Assembly (NCBI RefSeq): GCF_019279795.1
Contig: NC_056744.1
Location: 905,513,517 to 905,577,516 of the forward strand
Source of the DNA: Protopterus annectens
Taxonomy: Eukaryota > Chordata > Ceratodontiformes > Protopteridae
Reading direction: 5' to 3'
DNA: 64,000 bases
Positions 23,366 through 35,339 of this stretch are shown here, piece after piece. Position numbers and translations under genes: made by a program. The stretch's first letter is position 1. Every line of letters starts with the position of its first letter. The notes under the pieces are model-generated. The model did no database searches. It had not been told where the DNA came from and worked only from the letters and a program-made list of their open reading frames with translations.

Positions 23366-24690
23366 TCAGTTTAAGTGTGTTAAAGAGAGACAATGATGAG
23401 ATCTATAACTTTGATTAGCAGCAAATCTGGCCACTTTGTTATAGGTATTTTCTAGTTTAGTTAGGAGGGTGGTTTGGATGTTAGAGAGGATCTGAGAGTT
23501 GTACAGTAGGCTTGGTAGGAGATAGGCCTGAGACAATGTAATTTCAGCCTTATTGGACAATAACCTTTTAGTTCTATATAACAGGCCAAGTTTTTGATGC
23601 TTTTTTAAATACAACTGTTAACATGCAGATCAAATTTCAGTTGATCGTCTATTGTAACTCCTAGTAGTTTTGTGTGGGGTTCGACTAAGATGGGAGTATT
23701 ATTTAGAGACTGGATGGTAAAAGTGGATTTCAGATTTTGCAGGCTTTTGGGGAGGAAAAGTAAGAGTTTGGTCTTTTTAGCATTCAGAATTAGCTGGTTA
23801 TGGGAAAGCCAGGTCTCAACAGAGTGGAAGGGTTTTAAAGTCGTGGAGTGTAAGCCAGTCGGGGTTTCAGCAATAGTGATAACAGTGGAATCATCAGCAT
23901 ATTGGATGAGAGTAGACTGAGTGCAGGAGGTATAGAGCAGGTTAGTAAAGATATTAAAGAGTAGTGGTCCAAGAATAGGTCCTTGGGGTACACCCATTTT
24001 GATAGGGAGTGGAGGGGAGAGGGCTGAGAACCATTTTACTGACTGTAGCCTATCAGAGAGGTAGCTGGAAAACCAAGCAGAAGGGGAGGAGAGGTTGAGT
24101 TTAGAGAGTTTGTCCAGAAGGAAGGAGTGAGACACAGTGTCAAATGCTTTAGAGAGATCTAGGAATAAGCATGACACCAGTTTATTGTTGTCTCTAGCCT
24201 GAGAAATAGTATTGATGAAGGACAGTAGGGCAGTAGTGGTGCTATGCTTAGGACGAAAGCTGTGTTGTGTAGTGGTAAGCTAATTTTCCTGAAGTAAGTG
24301 TTCCATGACTTGCTTATGCATGCATTTTTCAAGTATTTTTAAGAGAGGTGAGAGGACGGCAATGGGTCTGAAGTTGGCAATTTCAATGGGGTTACCTCCT
24401 TTGTGAATTGGTAGGGTATACATTTTTTTCCAGATAGAGGGAAACCTAGATTCTGTGATAGACTGGTTAATTAGTATAGAGACTGGGAAGGCTATAGAGT
24501 CTGCAGCTAGTTGGGGAAAGTGGGTAGGTAGATTGTCTGCATATACAGAGAATGGTTTTGGTTTGCAAAGTAAAGATTTTATATAGCAAGTAGGCATTGC
24601 CTTCAGAGAGAAGGTGTTAGTAGTATTTTGCCTAGAGGGAGGCTCAGAGGGGATGTTAGTGTTAGAACTGGGGTGGATAGGAGTTAACAA
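23366..24690 (-). pseudogene. L2-like reverse transcriptase, two lesions
   Basis: The frame 24690-23605 stays in register and is broken only by one TAG at 24280-24282 (LLQEN stop LTTTQHSFRPKHS, probably a former Gln). A frameshift at an A-run near 23610 passes to the 23614-23366 frame. RT motifs in order: LPIHKGGNPIEIANFRPIAVL, LFLDLSKAFDTVSH, GVPQGPILGPLLFNIFTNLL, IQYADDSTVI with the catalytic YADD intact, and TKLLGVTIDDQLKFD. The C-terminal part has AYLLPSLLYNSQIL and KVARFAANQSYRSHHC. The motif spelling fits the L2 group better than CR1. Confidence 0.82.
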
Positions 24691-25001
24691 CCTACTGATG
24701 GATTCTATGAAGTAGGAGTTGAAGTTTGGTGCAGTTTCAAATGGTTGAAGTTAGGAGATGACAGATTGCCAGAGTGGAGTATTTGATTTATAGCATGCCA
24801 GAATTTCTTAGGATTAGATATATGGGAGCTGGATTGGGTTATTATAGAAGTCATTTTTGTCTTTATTAACTTGCTTTTTAGTGAGGTTTCTAAGTTCTTT
24901 ATATTTTTGCAGGTGAATTGGGAGGTTGATTTGTACCCATGTTTTCCACATTCTATCTCTAGCTTTCATCAGGGAGTGAGTGGCATTAGTTAACCAGGGG
25001 G

Positions 25002-26063
25002 AAATCCAACTTCAGAACAGTGACAAGTGGAGTATCACAGGGTTCAGTCCTGGGTCCTCTCCTGTTTGGTATCTACTTCTCTGAAGTGCAGGCTAACACA
25101 GAAGTTCTTTGGTTAACAAAGTTCGCAGATGACTGCAAACTAAGAGCCATAATCAAAACTCCTAACAATGTGGACATCCTACAAAAGGGCCTCACTGAGA
25201 CAGATGCCTGGTGTCAAAGCCATGGCCTCAAGCTCAATGCCAAAAAGTGCATTGTCATCCGTTTTGGTAAAAACTCTGTACCCATGAACTACCACATAGG
25301 CGATAGTTTACTTAACACTGAAAGTGTGATAAGAGACCTTGGGACACGTGGACAGTAGTCTCTCCTTTGATAACCACATCGCCACAGTAGTCAGAAAATT
25401 CTTCTACGTGGCACACCTCATCACAAAAGGTTTCGCATCCTGGAAAAAAGAGGTCATTGTTCCTCTCTACTCATCACTCATTAGACCCATTATAGAGAAC
25501 AACACTCCTTTTGGTATGTACCTCACAAGACATCTACAACAACTGGAAAGACTGCAGAAATACCTCACAAAGAGGATTACTGGCCTCAAACAGATGCCCT
25601 ATGCAGACCGTCTCAAAAAACTCCAGCTTTACTCTGTCGCATATCACCTACTCAGAGGTGATCTCTGCCTAACATACAAAGCTATGTCCAACACAGAGCT
25701 GTTGGACACTCTCTATTTAAAGAAATTCCAATCTGTCCGAGCTACACGCTCTAGGGACCTAAACCTTGTCACCAACAGAACATGCTGGAGGGATAGATTC
25801 CTGTCCCAGAGACTTCCCATACTCTGGAACAAACTACCTATCTATATCAAACAAAGCTCCTCATTAGCACTCTTCAAGAAAAATCTTGATGATTGGATGG
25901 GAGTTAGGAAATTCACCCTGGGGATCACTTCTGCGGCTCTGCTTGACAGGGGCACAGGGAAATAATTTTCTTGTGTGGCAAAAGCCAGGGTACCGTTTGG
26001 CTAGGCTTATATAGGCCCTAGAGCCAATAGCCTAGTACCTACCTATAAACCTATGAACCTATG
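25002..26063 (+). mobile_element. 5'-truncated CR1 inside the L2-like element
   Basis: It starts inside the RT region and ends with the family tail ctaggcttatata..gcctagtacctac..cctatgaacctat. The 5' junction shares aaatcca (25002-25008) between the L2-like frame and the expected CR1 sequence. Such microhomology is usual for 5'-truncated LINE insertions. No clear target-site duplication is visible. Confidence 0.85.
25020..25965 (+). pseudogene. CR1 ORF2 C-terminal half
   Basis: Begins at TSGVSQGSVLGPLLFGIYFSEVQ and runs through KFADDCKLR (catalytic FADD intact), LNAKKCIVIRFGKN, and SSLIRPIIE to LLDRGTGK stop. One frameshift near 25349 (DLGT / VDSSLSF) splits it into two frames. Otherwise it is open to the normal stop, so it is a relatively young copy. 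Confidence 0.87.
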
Positions 26064-26484
26064 GATATATTGGTTTTGGCATGAACTGTGCGCAGAGGTG
26101 CCAGTGAGTTAAGTATATTTAGGAAAGTAGTGTTGAAGGAGTTAACTGTGTCTTCTAAAGGGAGGTGAAACAGAGAAGTCCAATTTATTTTGGAGAGGAG
26201 ACTGTTGAAGGTATTTGGGTCAAAGTTTGATAAATTGTGACACTCTATGTATCTCTGTGGCCTGGGGGGATGAGTAGTAAATCTAAGAACTTGTACTGGG
26301 GAGTGATCACTTAGGGAATTGGGCAGTGTTGTGGGGTTATGATATTTATGTGGGTCAGAGACAAGTATCAGTCAATAAGTGAGCTTGAGTTATATGTCTT
26401 ATTTGTGTGGGTGGGAGTAGAGATTAGCTGTGTGAAATCATGCAAGTTGAGGCTTTGAGTGGAGTGAGGTGAGCAGAGGGTCAA

Positions 26485-26889
26485 TCAATTTATGTTGACA
26501 TCCCCTAGAATGATGGTTTTGGTATGTATGTATAGAGTGAGCCAAGAGAGGATGTGTTCAAGTAGGGAGTAGTTATCACCAGGGGGTATATAGATGGCAA
26601 CTACAGTGATATTAGTATGACAGTTAATTTTAAGGTTGGAAATTAGAAGTTTAGCAGGTAGAAAGGATGGTGTTGGTTTGTCAAGCAGTGTGACTGTAAT
26701 ATAGTTGGAGTATACTATAGCCACTCCACCACCTTTTTTATTTTTATGGTCAAGTCGTAGTGTACTATAACCTGGTGTGAGAAAGTCTTTATCTAAGTTA
26801 GTGGGTTTTAGCCAAGTTTCTGTAAGGGTAATAATGTCTGGAGAGTGAGATGGCATCCAGGAGTGGAATTCAGTAATCTTGTTCACCAC
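26485..26889 (-). pseudogene. L2-like APE endonuclease fragment
   Basis: Contains SPDIITLTETWLKP, GGGVAIVYS, VVAIYIPPG and ILGDVNIN, the order and spacing of an APE-type endonuclease N-terminal half (TETWL with the catalytic Glu, and GDxN). It is the 5' part of the same L2-like element whose RT lies at 23366-24690. The frame breaks at 26485, shortly before the usual SDH box. Confidence 0.75.
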
Positions 26890-26961
26890 ACTTCTAACGT
26901 TTATTGAATAAATAAATAGGTGTTTATTTGGGATGGAGAGGAGTTTAGTGCCTGGGTTGGT

Positions 26962-26976
26962 GGGGGGGGGGGGGGG
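26962..26976. repeat. Poly-G run
   Basis: Fifteen consecutive G on the plus strand, inside the L2-like 5' region. Confidence 0.9.
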
Positions 26977-27639
26977 CAGTTTGGGCCAGGGTTTGGATGG
27001 ACATCTCCAGAAAGTAGTAGAGTTTTAAGAAGGGGTTTATTTTGTAGAGAGCCGAGTAGAAGATGAAGTGCCTCTCTTTATACTTAGAAGAGGCTGAGGG
27101 AGGATAAATAGATTTAATTTTAGGAATTGGGGGTTTTAGTGGAAATAAGGATGGAGAGATTAAGAAAGAATGTTGAGGTAGTAGAGAGGTAGTTGGATGG
27201 GTACATGTAGGAGAGGAGTACTGGGGTGTCAGTTGAGTGTTGTAGGAGGTGAAGAGATCGAATAGTATTAAAGGAGGTACATATAGGATAGTAAGTAACA
27301 TGATTTGTTTAAATGAAAGGGATAAGGGAGTGGGAGAAGGGGAAAACAGGTGTATGAACAAAATAAGGAGAAAGGAGAGAAATGCTAGAGTAGGAGAAGG
27401 TGGGATGTTGATGTGATTGGTTGTGATGGGCAGGATTAATACTGAAAGAAAGCTGAGGTTGGTAGGTATTATATGAGAGGAAGGGAATGGGAGGGATTAA
27501 TGGTGCTTATTAGTTATTGGATGTGTGGAAAGGAAGGGGAGGGGATTAGGGGTGTGGATGTGGTGGAGATAGGTTTAAATGAAATGATATGGGGGTGGGT
27601 AGGCGAATGGAGTGGGATAGCCCTAGGTTTAGGTTTCAA

Positions 27640-27692
27640 GGTTGTTTGGCTAGTCTTATATAGCCTAGTACGTACATATGAACCTATGAACT
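27640..27692 (+). mobile_element. Minimal CR1 3' tail
   Basis: ttggctagtcttatatagcc and tagtacgtac followed by atgaacctatgaac match the last ~50 bases of the CR1 copies and nothing upstream of them. It is an extremely 5'-truncated CR1 or the tail of a CR1-dependent SINE whose head is lost. Confidence 0.7.
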
Positions 27693-27699
27693 TATACAG

Positions 27700-29275
27700 C
27701 AGAGACAGTCAGTAAGCATTATCCTTGATGAGATCAAGCTTGATTCCATTTACCTCTACTGCTCTTGATCCTGAGATCTCCTTAAGGCCAACAGTTCTCT
27801 GAGGGTGACCTTGCCTCATCAAGGTTGTCCTAAAAGGATCATTGTCTGCCTTCTGAACCCTGTCAGCTACTCAGGATAAACAAATATCCTTCAAGGTGGA
27901 GCTTGGCCTCTTCAGGGTTGACCTGTATTCTATCTATATCCCTTAGAATCGGTTATGTTCTCCACAGCCCTGTTGATCTCTATGTTCTTCGAGGCTACTT
28001 AGGCCTTTCCCTCCCTCTTGTGGCTTGTGTGTTTCCCCTCAATCATGTTCTTCATACCCTTTTAGTAATGGGGCTGGTGCTTCTGCTCTGCAGGCTTTTT
28101 CTCCATAGCATTTGAGCTTATTTCAGTTATTTTTAGTTGTTTTCATGGGTGGCTAGCTCTTGAACCCAAAGTGACTTATTGCTAAATAATGTTTTTTTTT
28201 TGAGAATATTAGATTTTAACCTTGTCTCCACACTGGATTTCTTGCCCCTTGCTTGCTAGGACAGCACCTTCTCCTTCCTCTGATACATAGTGCAGTAGGG
28301 CAATGATTCAAATATTCACAGGTATTTCTGTCTTGAATGCCCCTCTGTGGGCTACAAGCAGTTATTACTCTGTCTGCTTTTGTATTTGTGCTCCTGATGC
28401 TATGACGTCCTTTTCCCTTAAAGTTCTTTTGGACTTGTGGTTTATTTGGACTTGGCACTTCTGGTGATGAGGTTGGCATTCCTGACACATCTTATGTTAG
28501 CCATCTTCTTTCTTCTCCTCTCTGCTTCAGCATAGTAGTGGTACAAAACACCCTCTTGAGTACCTTGCTTGCTCTTATGCCTAAGATGTAGTAAGGTATT
28601 TGTTTTAGAGTCACTTGGGGATTTGTTCTTGACCTTCATCATATGGAACATGCCTCAGTGGGGGAATATTTAGCAGTGGATAGAATGTAGCTTTATTTGT
28701 AGCCATTTTTTTTTTTTTTTTGCTAAAATATTCCCATGCATTATATAAGTAATATTAAGGCCAGATGCTGGTGTGTTTTTGGTAATGTTTTATACAGATG
28801 TAGTTGCACTGTTTCTGAAACTGATTAGAACAGAAGCATAACTGGGGGCACAAAGGAGGCAGTCTTCCTGGGCACAAGGGTGCAATTGCCACATCCCGAT
28901 TAGTCTTAAGTGCATTACTGGGGATGGAAGCTAGTACTGCATTTCTGGACAAAACTGAAGTACATTACTGCTCCATGTGTGGCATAAACTGTAGTAGTTG
29001 CTTGTTGCAAATATAGCAAGTAGTATACAGTTTAAAAAGTTACAAGAGTTTTTTTTTAGCATGCACCTAGATTGACAGACAGCACTTGGTGTCAAAACAA
29101 CTAGCTACACCTGTGGATTAGGGCAGCATCTGATGAAACCCCTCACCACCCCCATCTTGCTTCTATGTCACTTATGGTGTTGGATTCCTTGTCATCTCAA
29201 CCATCAGTGACAGTAGTTCCTGCTGAGTCCTTATTCATCTGTCTCAGGCAGGACTTTTCTAAGCCTTCATCCATG
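27700..29275. other. Unassigned
   Basis: No clear feature. Repeated GGTTGACCTT/AAGGTTGTCC-like words occur near 27800-27930. The minus strand at 28650-28216 has a Lys/Arg/Ser-rich interrupted frame that could be a gag-type remnant, but it carries no diagnostic motif. Poly-T at about 28706-28724. Confidence 0.35.
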
Positions 29276-29279
29276 CGAG

Positions 29280-29490
29280 GATCTTGTTCAGGGGTCCAAT
29301 ACTTAAAGAATCTCCATAGCCTTTGATCTGGATGGGGCCTTGCTTAGTGGTCTGATACAAGATCTTCTGATCTGATTGCCTTGCTAGGACTTTGCTTAGG
29401 GGTCTGATTTTGAGTATTCTGAGCCTATTGCCTTGCTGAAGTTTGCTTAGGGGTCTGGTGCAGGTTCTTTTGAGCTAATTGCCTTGTTCA
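29280..29490. repeat. About four ~51 bp tandem units
   Basis: Imperfect units built on ttgcttaggggtctgat, then ttctga.ct..attgccttgct. Successive copies start near 29285, 29340, 29391 and 29445. The first is the most diverged. Confidence 0.65.
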
Positions 29491-30460
29491 CCTCTGATGT
29501 TGAAGGCGTTAGGATCATTTCCAGAGATTGGATTGATGTTAAGTATCCTCGTTCTTGACCTTTGGCCTAGCCAGTTTTGATCAATGCAGATTAAGCATTT
29601 CACCAGTGCCAATTTAGCTGTGAGAAAACCAGCATCAGGATACCTTTGTCTTCACAGCCATGAACCCTATTTTTCTGCTTGGCTTACTTAAGTGATGATT
29701 TCAGACCTAGGCTTTACATCTCCTTCTACCAAAATATCTGATGAAAATTTTGTTCCTGGAATGCTCCTAGTTGTATTTTTCATATTTAGTAGCTATTCTC
29801 TCCACTCATATGCTTCCACATAGCAGCCATATTATTTTCCTCATGGTATTGCTCAAAGACGACTCTTGCATAATTCTATGCACCTTTCACAGTACTAGCA
29901 AAAAAAGTCAACAAAGAGGGAAAAACAGTTCTAAAAGCATGCCACATGAGATATTATTGCTTATCATTCAGAAGAGAAATAATTTCTTTGTCTACTCTTC
30001 CCTGCAGTCCTATGTATGCATTTTGCTTAATCTATTTTGCCTCTTCATCTAGAGGCTTTCCAATGTATGCATTTCTTATTGTCAGTACATTTACCCCCTT
30101 TTTTCTGGAGAATTTTCTAGTAGATTCCTCTAGCCATCTGTTTTGATCTTTTGTACCCCCCTTCATTCCTTCAGAACTGTTCTGAAAAGGTAAGAGGTAA
30201 AAAGATTTGCCTTATTCCTGTGGCTTGCCTTCCTTCTGGAGTCATCCAGAAGTTGTCTGCCATACACTGATAAGCTATGCATCAGATGACATTTTGTAGT
30301 CTATTTCTGCTTTTCTGATATGCATACATCCCAACTAATACTGTGGTCTGACTGCCCATCCTTACAATGTCTGTTCAAATGGCATGTGGATGGTTGCCAT
30401 CTTAGTGAGCCAGTTTGCACTGTAAACCACGCATGTAGACCTTCTAACCATTTTCATGAC
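29491..30460. other. No recognisable feature
   Basis: Mixed-composition sequence with only short open frames and no motif I can name. Confidence 0.4.
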
Positions 30461-30469
30461 TAATGCAGC

Positions 30470-30560
30470 TGGTCTGAAGAAGCTCACAGCAAAAGCGCTT
30501 ACCATTTATTATTTTATGTAATAAAAGTTTTATGGTTCGTATACTGCCTGGCTGCCTCGC
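30470..30560 (+). repeat. PLE-type terminal motif
   Basis: ctgaagaagctcacagcaaa then agcgcttacc, then an AT-rich run and ttcgtatactgcctgg. It has the same layout as the minus-strand motif at 1335-1420, with a different stem sequence. Probably the 3' end of an otherwise lost element. Confidence 0.4.
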
Positions 30561-32060
30561 TGCTATCTTGTGTGTTGGACTGCTTAGCTGTGTTGTGTAC
30601 CTTCATTCTATATTCCCATTTACAGACAGCTGGTAATTTGTTTGGATACCAACTCCCCTTGAGAGGTTTCATCTCATTAGTGTCTTAGGAGGACATCATT
30701 CAAACTTTCTGTATGCATTTTATACTAGCTGTGGTTCTGTACCACGTCATCCTCATGCACACTCAGCTGCCTTTGATGTTGCACTGAACAACTGCTTTTT
30801 GTAGGACTTGAAGCAATGGCCCATTTATAAACCTATTTTGTGTTAGCTTATGTCTTCTTTCTTCTTAATGTCTTTAATTAACCATCACCTAAAACTCTTC
30901 CAGGTGGCAAGTCTCTATCAATTACCTTTTTTTGGAGTCTGTCTTTTGTACAGCATTGATGTCTGTTCTCAGTTCAGCCAATCATAATTCATATGTCCCT
31001 GTAGGAGAGGCTGCAACGTATGTCGCTTTTTCCTCAGATCATCTGGGTAGCAAGTGTCTGTGCAGTTTCAGATTCTTAATATACAGGACAGTGTCGCTAC
31101 AGCTTGGCAAGTAATTTCTAGATTAGGCTACAGCTTTGCTAAAAATCTCCAAATCCACATTTTCAGGTTTATTGCAACATCTGAAGGCACCTTCCTTGAT
31201 TCAGTGGCCTTTGTTTCTGCTACTACTGGTGAGCACCTTTGGTATCCTATAATGATCCGCCATGCAAATGTGTATTTAAGAAGTCTACCCAGGGATTCCT
31301 TACTCAGAGTTCCAACCAAGAGTACTTAGCTTGGTACTCTGCCTTAATGGTGATACAGATGGAACACCCAGAGTTATGAAAATGACTTACTGTTAACAAT
31401 AGAGCTACACTGGCAGTTTCCACCTTTCCCTTCCATCTTCTCCTGGTCTTTGAGCCTAGAAGAAGCTGTTTTCTTACTTTCTGTTTTTTGTTATTTCTTT
31501 CTCCTATTCTGTTGCTGTGCCTTCACGGTCTTCAGAGATCTGAAGATGGGACCTTAGGTGCTGAATATTATGAACAAGAAGGAGGAGTTTAAGAAGCCTG
31601 GGAAAGTTTTTTATGAGTCAGGTGACTAAGTACCTGCAGGTCTTAATCATAGAGGTGAAACAGATAAAACTGCAAATGTAACACTATTGTTACAGTATGT
31701 ATCTATGTTTCATTTTCACATATACAGATAGAAATAAACACACAGACACACATGCACATACCCACATACATGAAAACACATACTGTGCTACTAGAATAAC
31801 CTGTTTCTGAGACTGTACACCTCCAATCATTTGAGTGGGATTAAGTAATATGTACTCTGTGAAAATAAAAGGCTTTCCTCATCTTGTAGCTTTTTAAACA
31901 CATACTTCTCCCAAAAAAAATGCACATTTGTTGTCATTCAACTGTGCTGGAATGATAGAAGCTGTTCGAAAGAAATTTGCAAGGTACGTTTTTAAAGTAT
32001 TTTAACTCCATGCCAAATCTCTCCCTGGCTACTATCCAGCTTCTGACTACATGTACCCTC
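30561..32060. other. Unassigned
   Basis: No coding similarity. The segment 31360-31560 (gaacacccagagttatgaaa, cttactgttaacaat, gagcctagaagaag) has the look of retroelement untranslated sequence, but I cannot assign it. Confidence 0.35.
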
Positions 32061-32061
32061 T

Positions 32062-32195
32062 CATGGTGTGAGGTTGGCATAATGGATAGGATGTTTACCT
32101 TACAGACAAGGTGCAGCATTTGATTCTCACAGGAGGTAATTGGCTAGGCTTAGACTGACCCACAAGGGCAGTTAACCTATGAACCTATAATTATT
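32062..32195 (+). mobile_element. tRNA-headed SINE with a CR1 3' tail
   Basis: The head has an A-box-like TGGCATAATGGATAGGATG and, about 35 bases on, a B-box-like ATTTGATTCTC. It then passes directly into ggctaggcttagactgaccc and gggcagttaacctatgaacc, the same 3' end that closes every CR1 here. Total length is about 134 bp. SINEs of this build use the reverse transcriptase of the LINE whose tail they share (known for tRNA/CR1 SINEs). Confidence 0.72.
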
Positions 32196-32199
32196 TGAC

Positions 32200-33335
32200 T
32201 GATTAAGTGAGATAACCTTAGTTAGAAAAGTATTAGGCATATTTTACAAGACATATCAGCTCCTTTCACACAAAGACTATCCACTGTTTTCATACCTTGA
32301 TTCTCCCCAATGAGTAATTACATTCTGATAGGGAATCTGTTGATTCATGTTATTGTTATCAATGGGCAGAAACCAGCCTACTAATTATGATGTCACAAAT
32401 TATATGTGTTGAACCTAATGTTGCAGTATGAATCTGGACTACATGCTAATCAGAAGCATTAGAGTCCCACTTCTATGCTCAGGTTTAGGTCAACTTTTTG
32501 AAATTATTGTTCACAGCAGAATGACTATAGCATAAAATTCAATGTATAATTCTCCAGTCACCAAGATAGTTCACACTATTCATAATGCTGAAGTTACCTC
32601 TCTTATCAGTCAGTATATCAGCTTAGGAATGTTCCTGTCATGCATGACTGCCATTTGCTATGGTGTGCTCTAGTGCTCTAGTGCTCTGTTTGGGCCACAA
32701 GACTTTAAAATATTTCTTTAAAATATTTCCAGTGATGCTGTGGCAGGAATAGTTACCTTCAGTATGCTAATGATATGGTCTTATACCATTTTGTGCTTGA
32801 AATCAGTAATCTGCAAATTGTATAGTTTCTTTCAACCTGTTTTAAATAATATTTGTAAAATATCTTTACAGTTAAAGACACCATAGAAGTAATAATGTAA
32901 AAAATACAAAAACAATAAAATCACAGTTATAAGCATAGTATTTGAAACACATAAAATAAAGCATTTTCAAACCAATATCACTGTTGATGATCTAAAATAT
33001 ATATGGATGCAAAGATCAGCAGTGTTGCAACACTGTATTAATTAAACAGGAGATTTATTCCGTGTGTGTTATACTTTGTCCACAAATTCCGATAAATACA
33101 GGGAAATTAAATTGTTCTAACAATAGAGTAGTTAAACAGGAAATCTGATCTCTGCTTATACTTCAATATCCCTCAGTTCATACCAGTTCACATTCTAAAA
33201 CTGAAAAATATTAACATCTTCTTCATATTTAATCAGCAATGCTGTTAAATAAAACCTTTTTTTTCCCTTCTAGTGAATGAATCTAACTGTGAAAATAATT
33301 TCTTGACTCTCCTAATCATCATTACTTTGAGGTCC
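32200..33335. other. No recognisable feature
   Basis: AT-rich, with a small tagtgctc duplication near 32670 and a ttaaaatatttc duplication near 32710. No element or gene recognised. Confidence 0.45.
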
Positions 33336-33339
33336 TTAG

Positions 33340-35335
33340 GTTCATAGGTTCATAGTTTGGTACTAGGCTATCGGCCCTAGGGCCTATACAAGCCTAGCCA
33401 TAATAATTCCCTGGCTATTTCTTCCCACACTATTTACTTCCCTGGACCCCTGTCTAGCAGAGCGACTGACGTGATCCCCGGGGTGAATTTCCTCTCTCCC
33501 ATCCAGTCATCAAGGTTCCTTTTGAAGAGGGCCAAAGAGGCACTCTGCTTGACATGTATGGGCAGTCTATTCCAGAGTCTGGGAAGTCTCTGGGTCAGGA
33601 ACCTATCCCTCCAGCATGTTTTGTTTATTGTGATGACAAGGTTTAGATCCCTGGAGAGTGTGGCTCTGAGTGATTGGGATTTCTTTAAGTGTAGCATGTC
33701 CAACAGCTCTGGGTTTGACATGGCCTTGTATGTTAAGCAGAGATCGCCTCAGAGTAGACGATATGTGACAGAGTATAGCTGGAGTTTTTTAAGGCAGTCA
33801 GCATAGGGCATCTGCTTTAGGCCTGTGATTCTTTTAATGAGGTATTTCTGTGGCCTTTCCAGTTGTTGCAGATGTCTTGAGAGGTACATACCAAATGGGG
33901 CATTGTATTCTATAATGGGTCTAATGAGGGATGAGTACAGTGGGACAATGACCTCCTTTTTTCTGGATGAAAAGCCCTTAGTGATGAGGTGTGCCATATA
34001 GAAGGATTTCCTGACTGTTGTGGCAATGTGATTATTGAAGGTGAGACCACTGTCCACCTGTGTCCCTAAGTCTCTTATCACACTTTCGGTGTTTAGTGTA
34101 CTGCCACCTGTTTGGTAATTCACGGGTACATGTTTTTCCCAAAGGGGATAACTATACATTTCTTGGCATTGAGCTTGAGCCCATGGCTCTGGCACCAAGC
34201 ATCTGTTTCTGTAAGGCCCTTTTGTAGACCATCCACATCATTTTGGGATTCAATAATGGCTCCCAGTTTGCAGTCTTCTGCGAACTTTGTCAGCCAGAGT
34301 CCCTTAGTGTTGGCCTGTACTTCAGAGAAGTAGATGCCAAATAAGAGAGGTCCCAGGACTGAACCCTGAGGTACTCCACTTGTCACTTGTCTGGAGCTGG
34401 ATTTGGAGTCAGCTACTTTTACACTGTGGGTTCTGTCAGTAAGCCAGTTGGCAACCCATCGAGTGATGTAGGGATTAATGCCCAGCTTAGTAAGTTTATC
34501 TATGATTCCAGAGTGGGGGATGGTGTCAAAGGCCTTGGCGAGGCCCAGATAGGCTGTGTGGACTGCCTTACCTTCGTCCACGGCTCTGGAGACTGATTCA
34601 AAGAAGTCAGTCAGGTTCAGGAGGCAAGATTGGCCCTTCACGAACCCAAACTGGGTGGGGTCCAGTGTTTTAAGGTTGCCAATGTCTTTGTTTATAAGTT
34701 CCATGATAATACGTTCCATGGCCTTGCAGATCAGGCTTGTCAGACTGATGGGGTGGTAGTTCCCGGGATCCAAGGTAGATACCCCCTTGTGGAGTGGGAT
34801 AACTGTAGTTATGTGCCACTCAGTGGGCACAAAGCCTGAGGTGAGGGTATGATTAAACATGACACTTAGCTGAGGTGCCAGTTCATTTTGTAGTTCATGT
34901 AGTACACAGCCCGGGATGTCATCTGGTCCCATGGATGCTGTATTCTTAGCTTTGAAAAGTGCGTTTTTTCCCTGTGTGGCCATTATTACCGGAATTTGGC
35001 AATCTTCCGGTACTGAGATGGGCCATTTAGGGGGTGGGGGGGGTGAAGTTGGCCTGAATCGATCTGCCAGGATATTGGCAATATCCTTGGGATCAGTATA
35101 TTTAATGCCATTCTGTTGTAGCTCAGAGCAGATCTGAGCATTGCCATTTAGATTCTTGACATAGTTATAGAATGCCTTATGGTTGTCTTTGGAATCTTTG
35201 GCAATTCTATTTTCATAACTAGCTTTGGAGGATTTTATGAGGGATCTCAGCTTCTTACTGAGGCTGGTAAGGGAGTTTTTTGCATCCTGGGATTTTCCTC
35301 TTTTCTGCAACAGTTTCTTCCTTTTGTTGTAAAGT
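33340..35335 (-). mobile_element. 5'-truncated CR1 (copy C)
   Basis: The 3' end at 33340-33380 is the family tail reading toward lower coordinates. The element is cut at about 35335, in the linker between endonuclease and RT, so ORF1 and the endonuclease are absent. The flank beyond it is unrelated. Confidence 0.9.
33434..35310 (-). pseudogene. CR1 ORF2 RT domain (copy C)
   Basis: The main frame 35310-34120 (396 codons) covers the linker (SKKLRSLIKSSKASYENRIAK, DIANILADRF) and RT: SMGPDDIPGCVLHEL, VIPLHKG, NYHPISLTSL, YLGLAKAFDTIPHS, SGVPQGSVLGPLLFGIYFSEVQ. The catalytic box reads KFAEDCKLG, with Glu for the first Asp. Frame changes near 34130 and 33750 lead through the C-terminal part to LLDRGPGK stop at 33434. 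Few lesions, but the altered box should make it inactive. Confidence 0.88.
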
Positions 35336-35339
35336 CTTC

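Larger units (their letters stand above)
22570..27640 (-). mobile_element. L2-like LINE, interrupted by a CR1
   Basis: The 3' end at 22570-22700 has a short A/T simple tail (TAAAATAAATAAATAATAA on the element strand) after a GTCTCCAATG/GGCTATCAGCTCAGC segment. The RT lies at 23340-24690 and the endonuclease at 26485-26889. The part between them is split by a plus-strand CR1 at 25002-26063. On either side of the insert the L2-like frame resumes (left: WISPWLTNATHSLMKARDRMW; right: THWHLCAQFMPKPIYP). The 5' limit near 27640 is approximate. A 27361-26945 frame with Ser/Pro-rich sequence may be its leader or ORF1. Confidence 0.75.

Noticed and set aside
28216..28651. A Lys/Arg-rich minus-strand gene
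   Set aside because: Two short frames without motif, probably retroelement debris; not enough to call.
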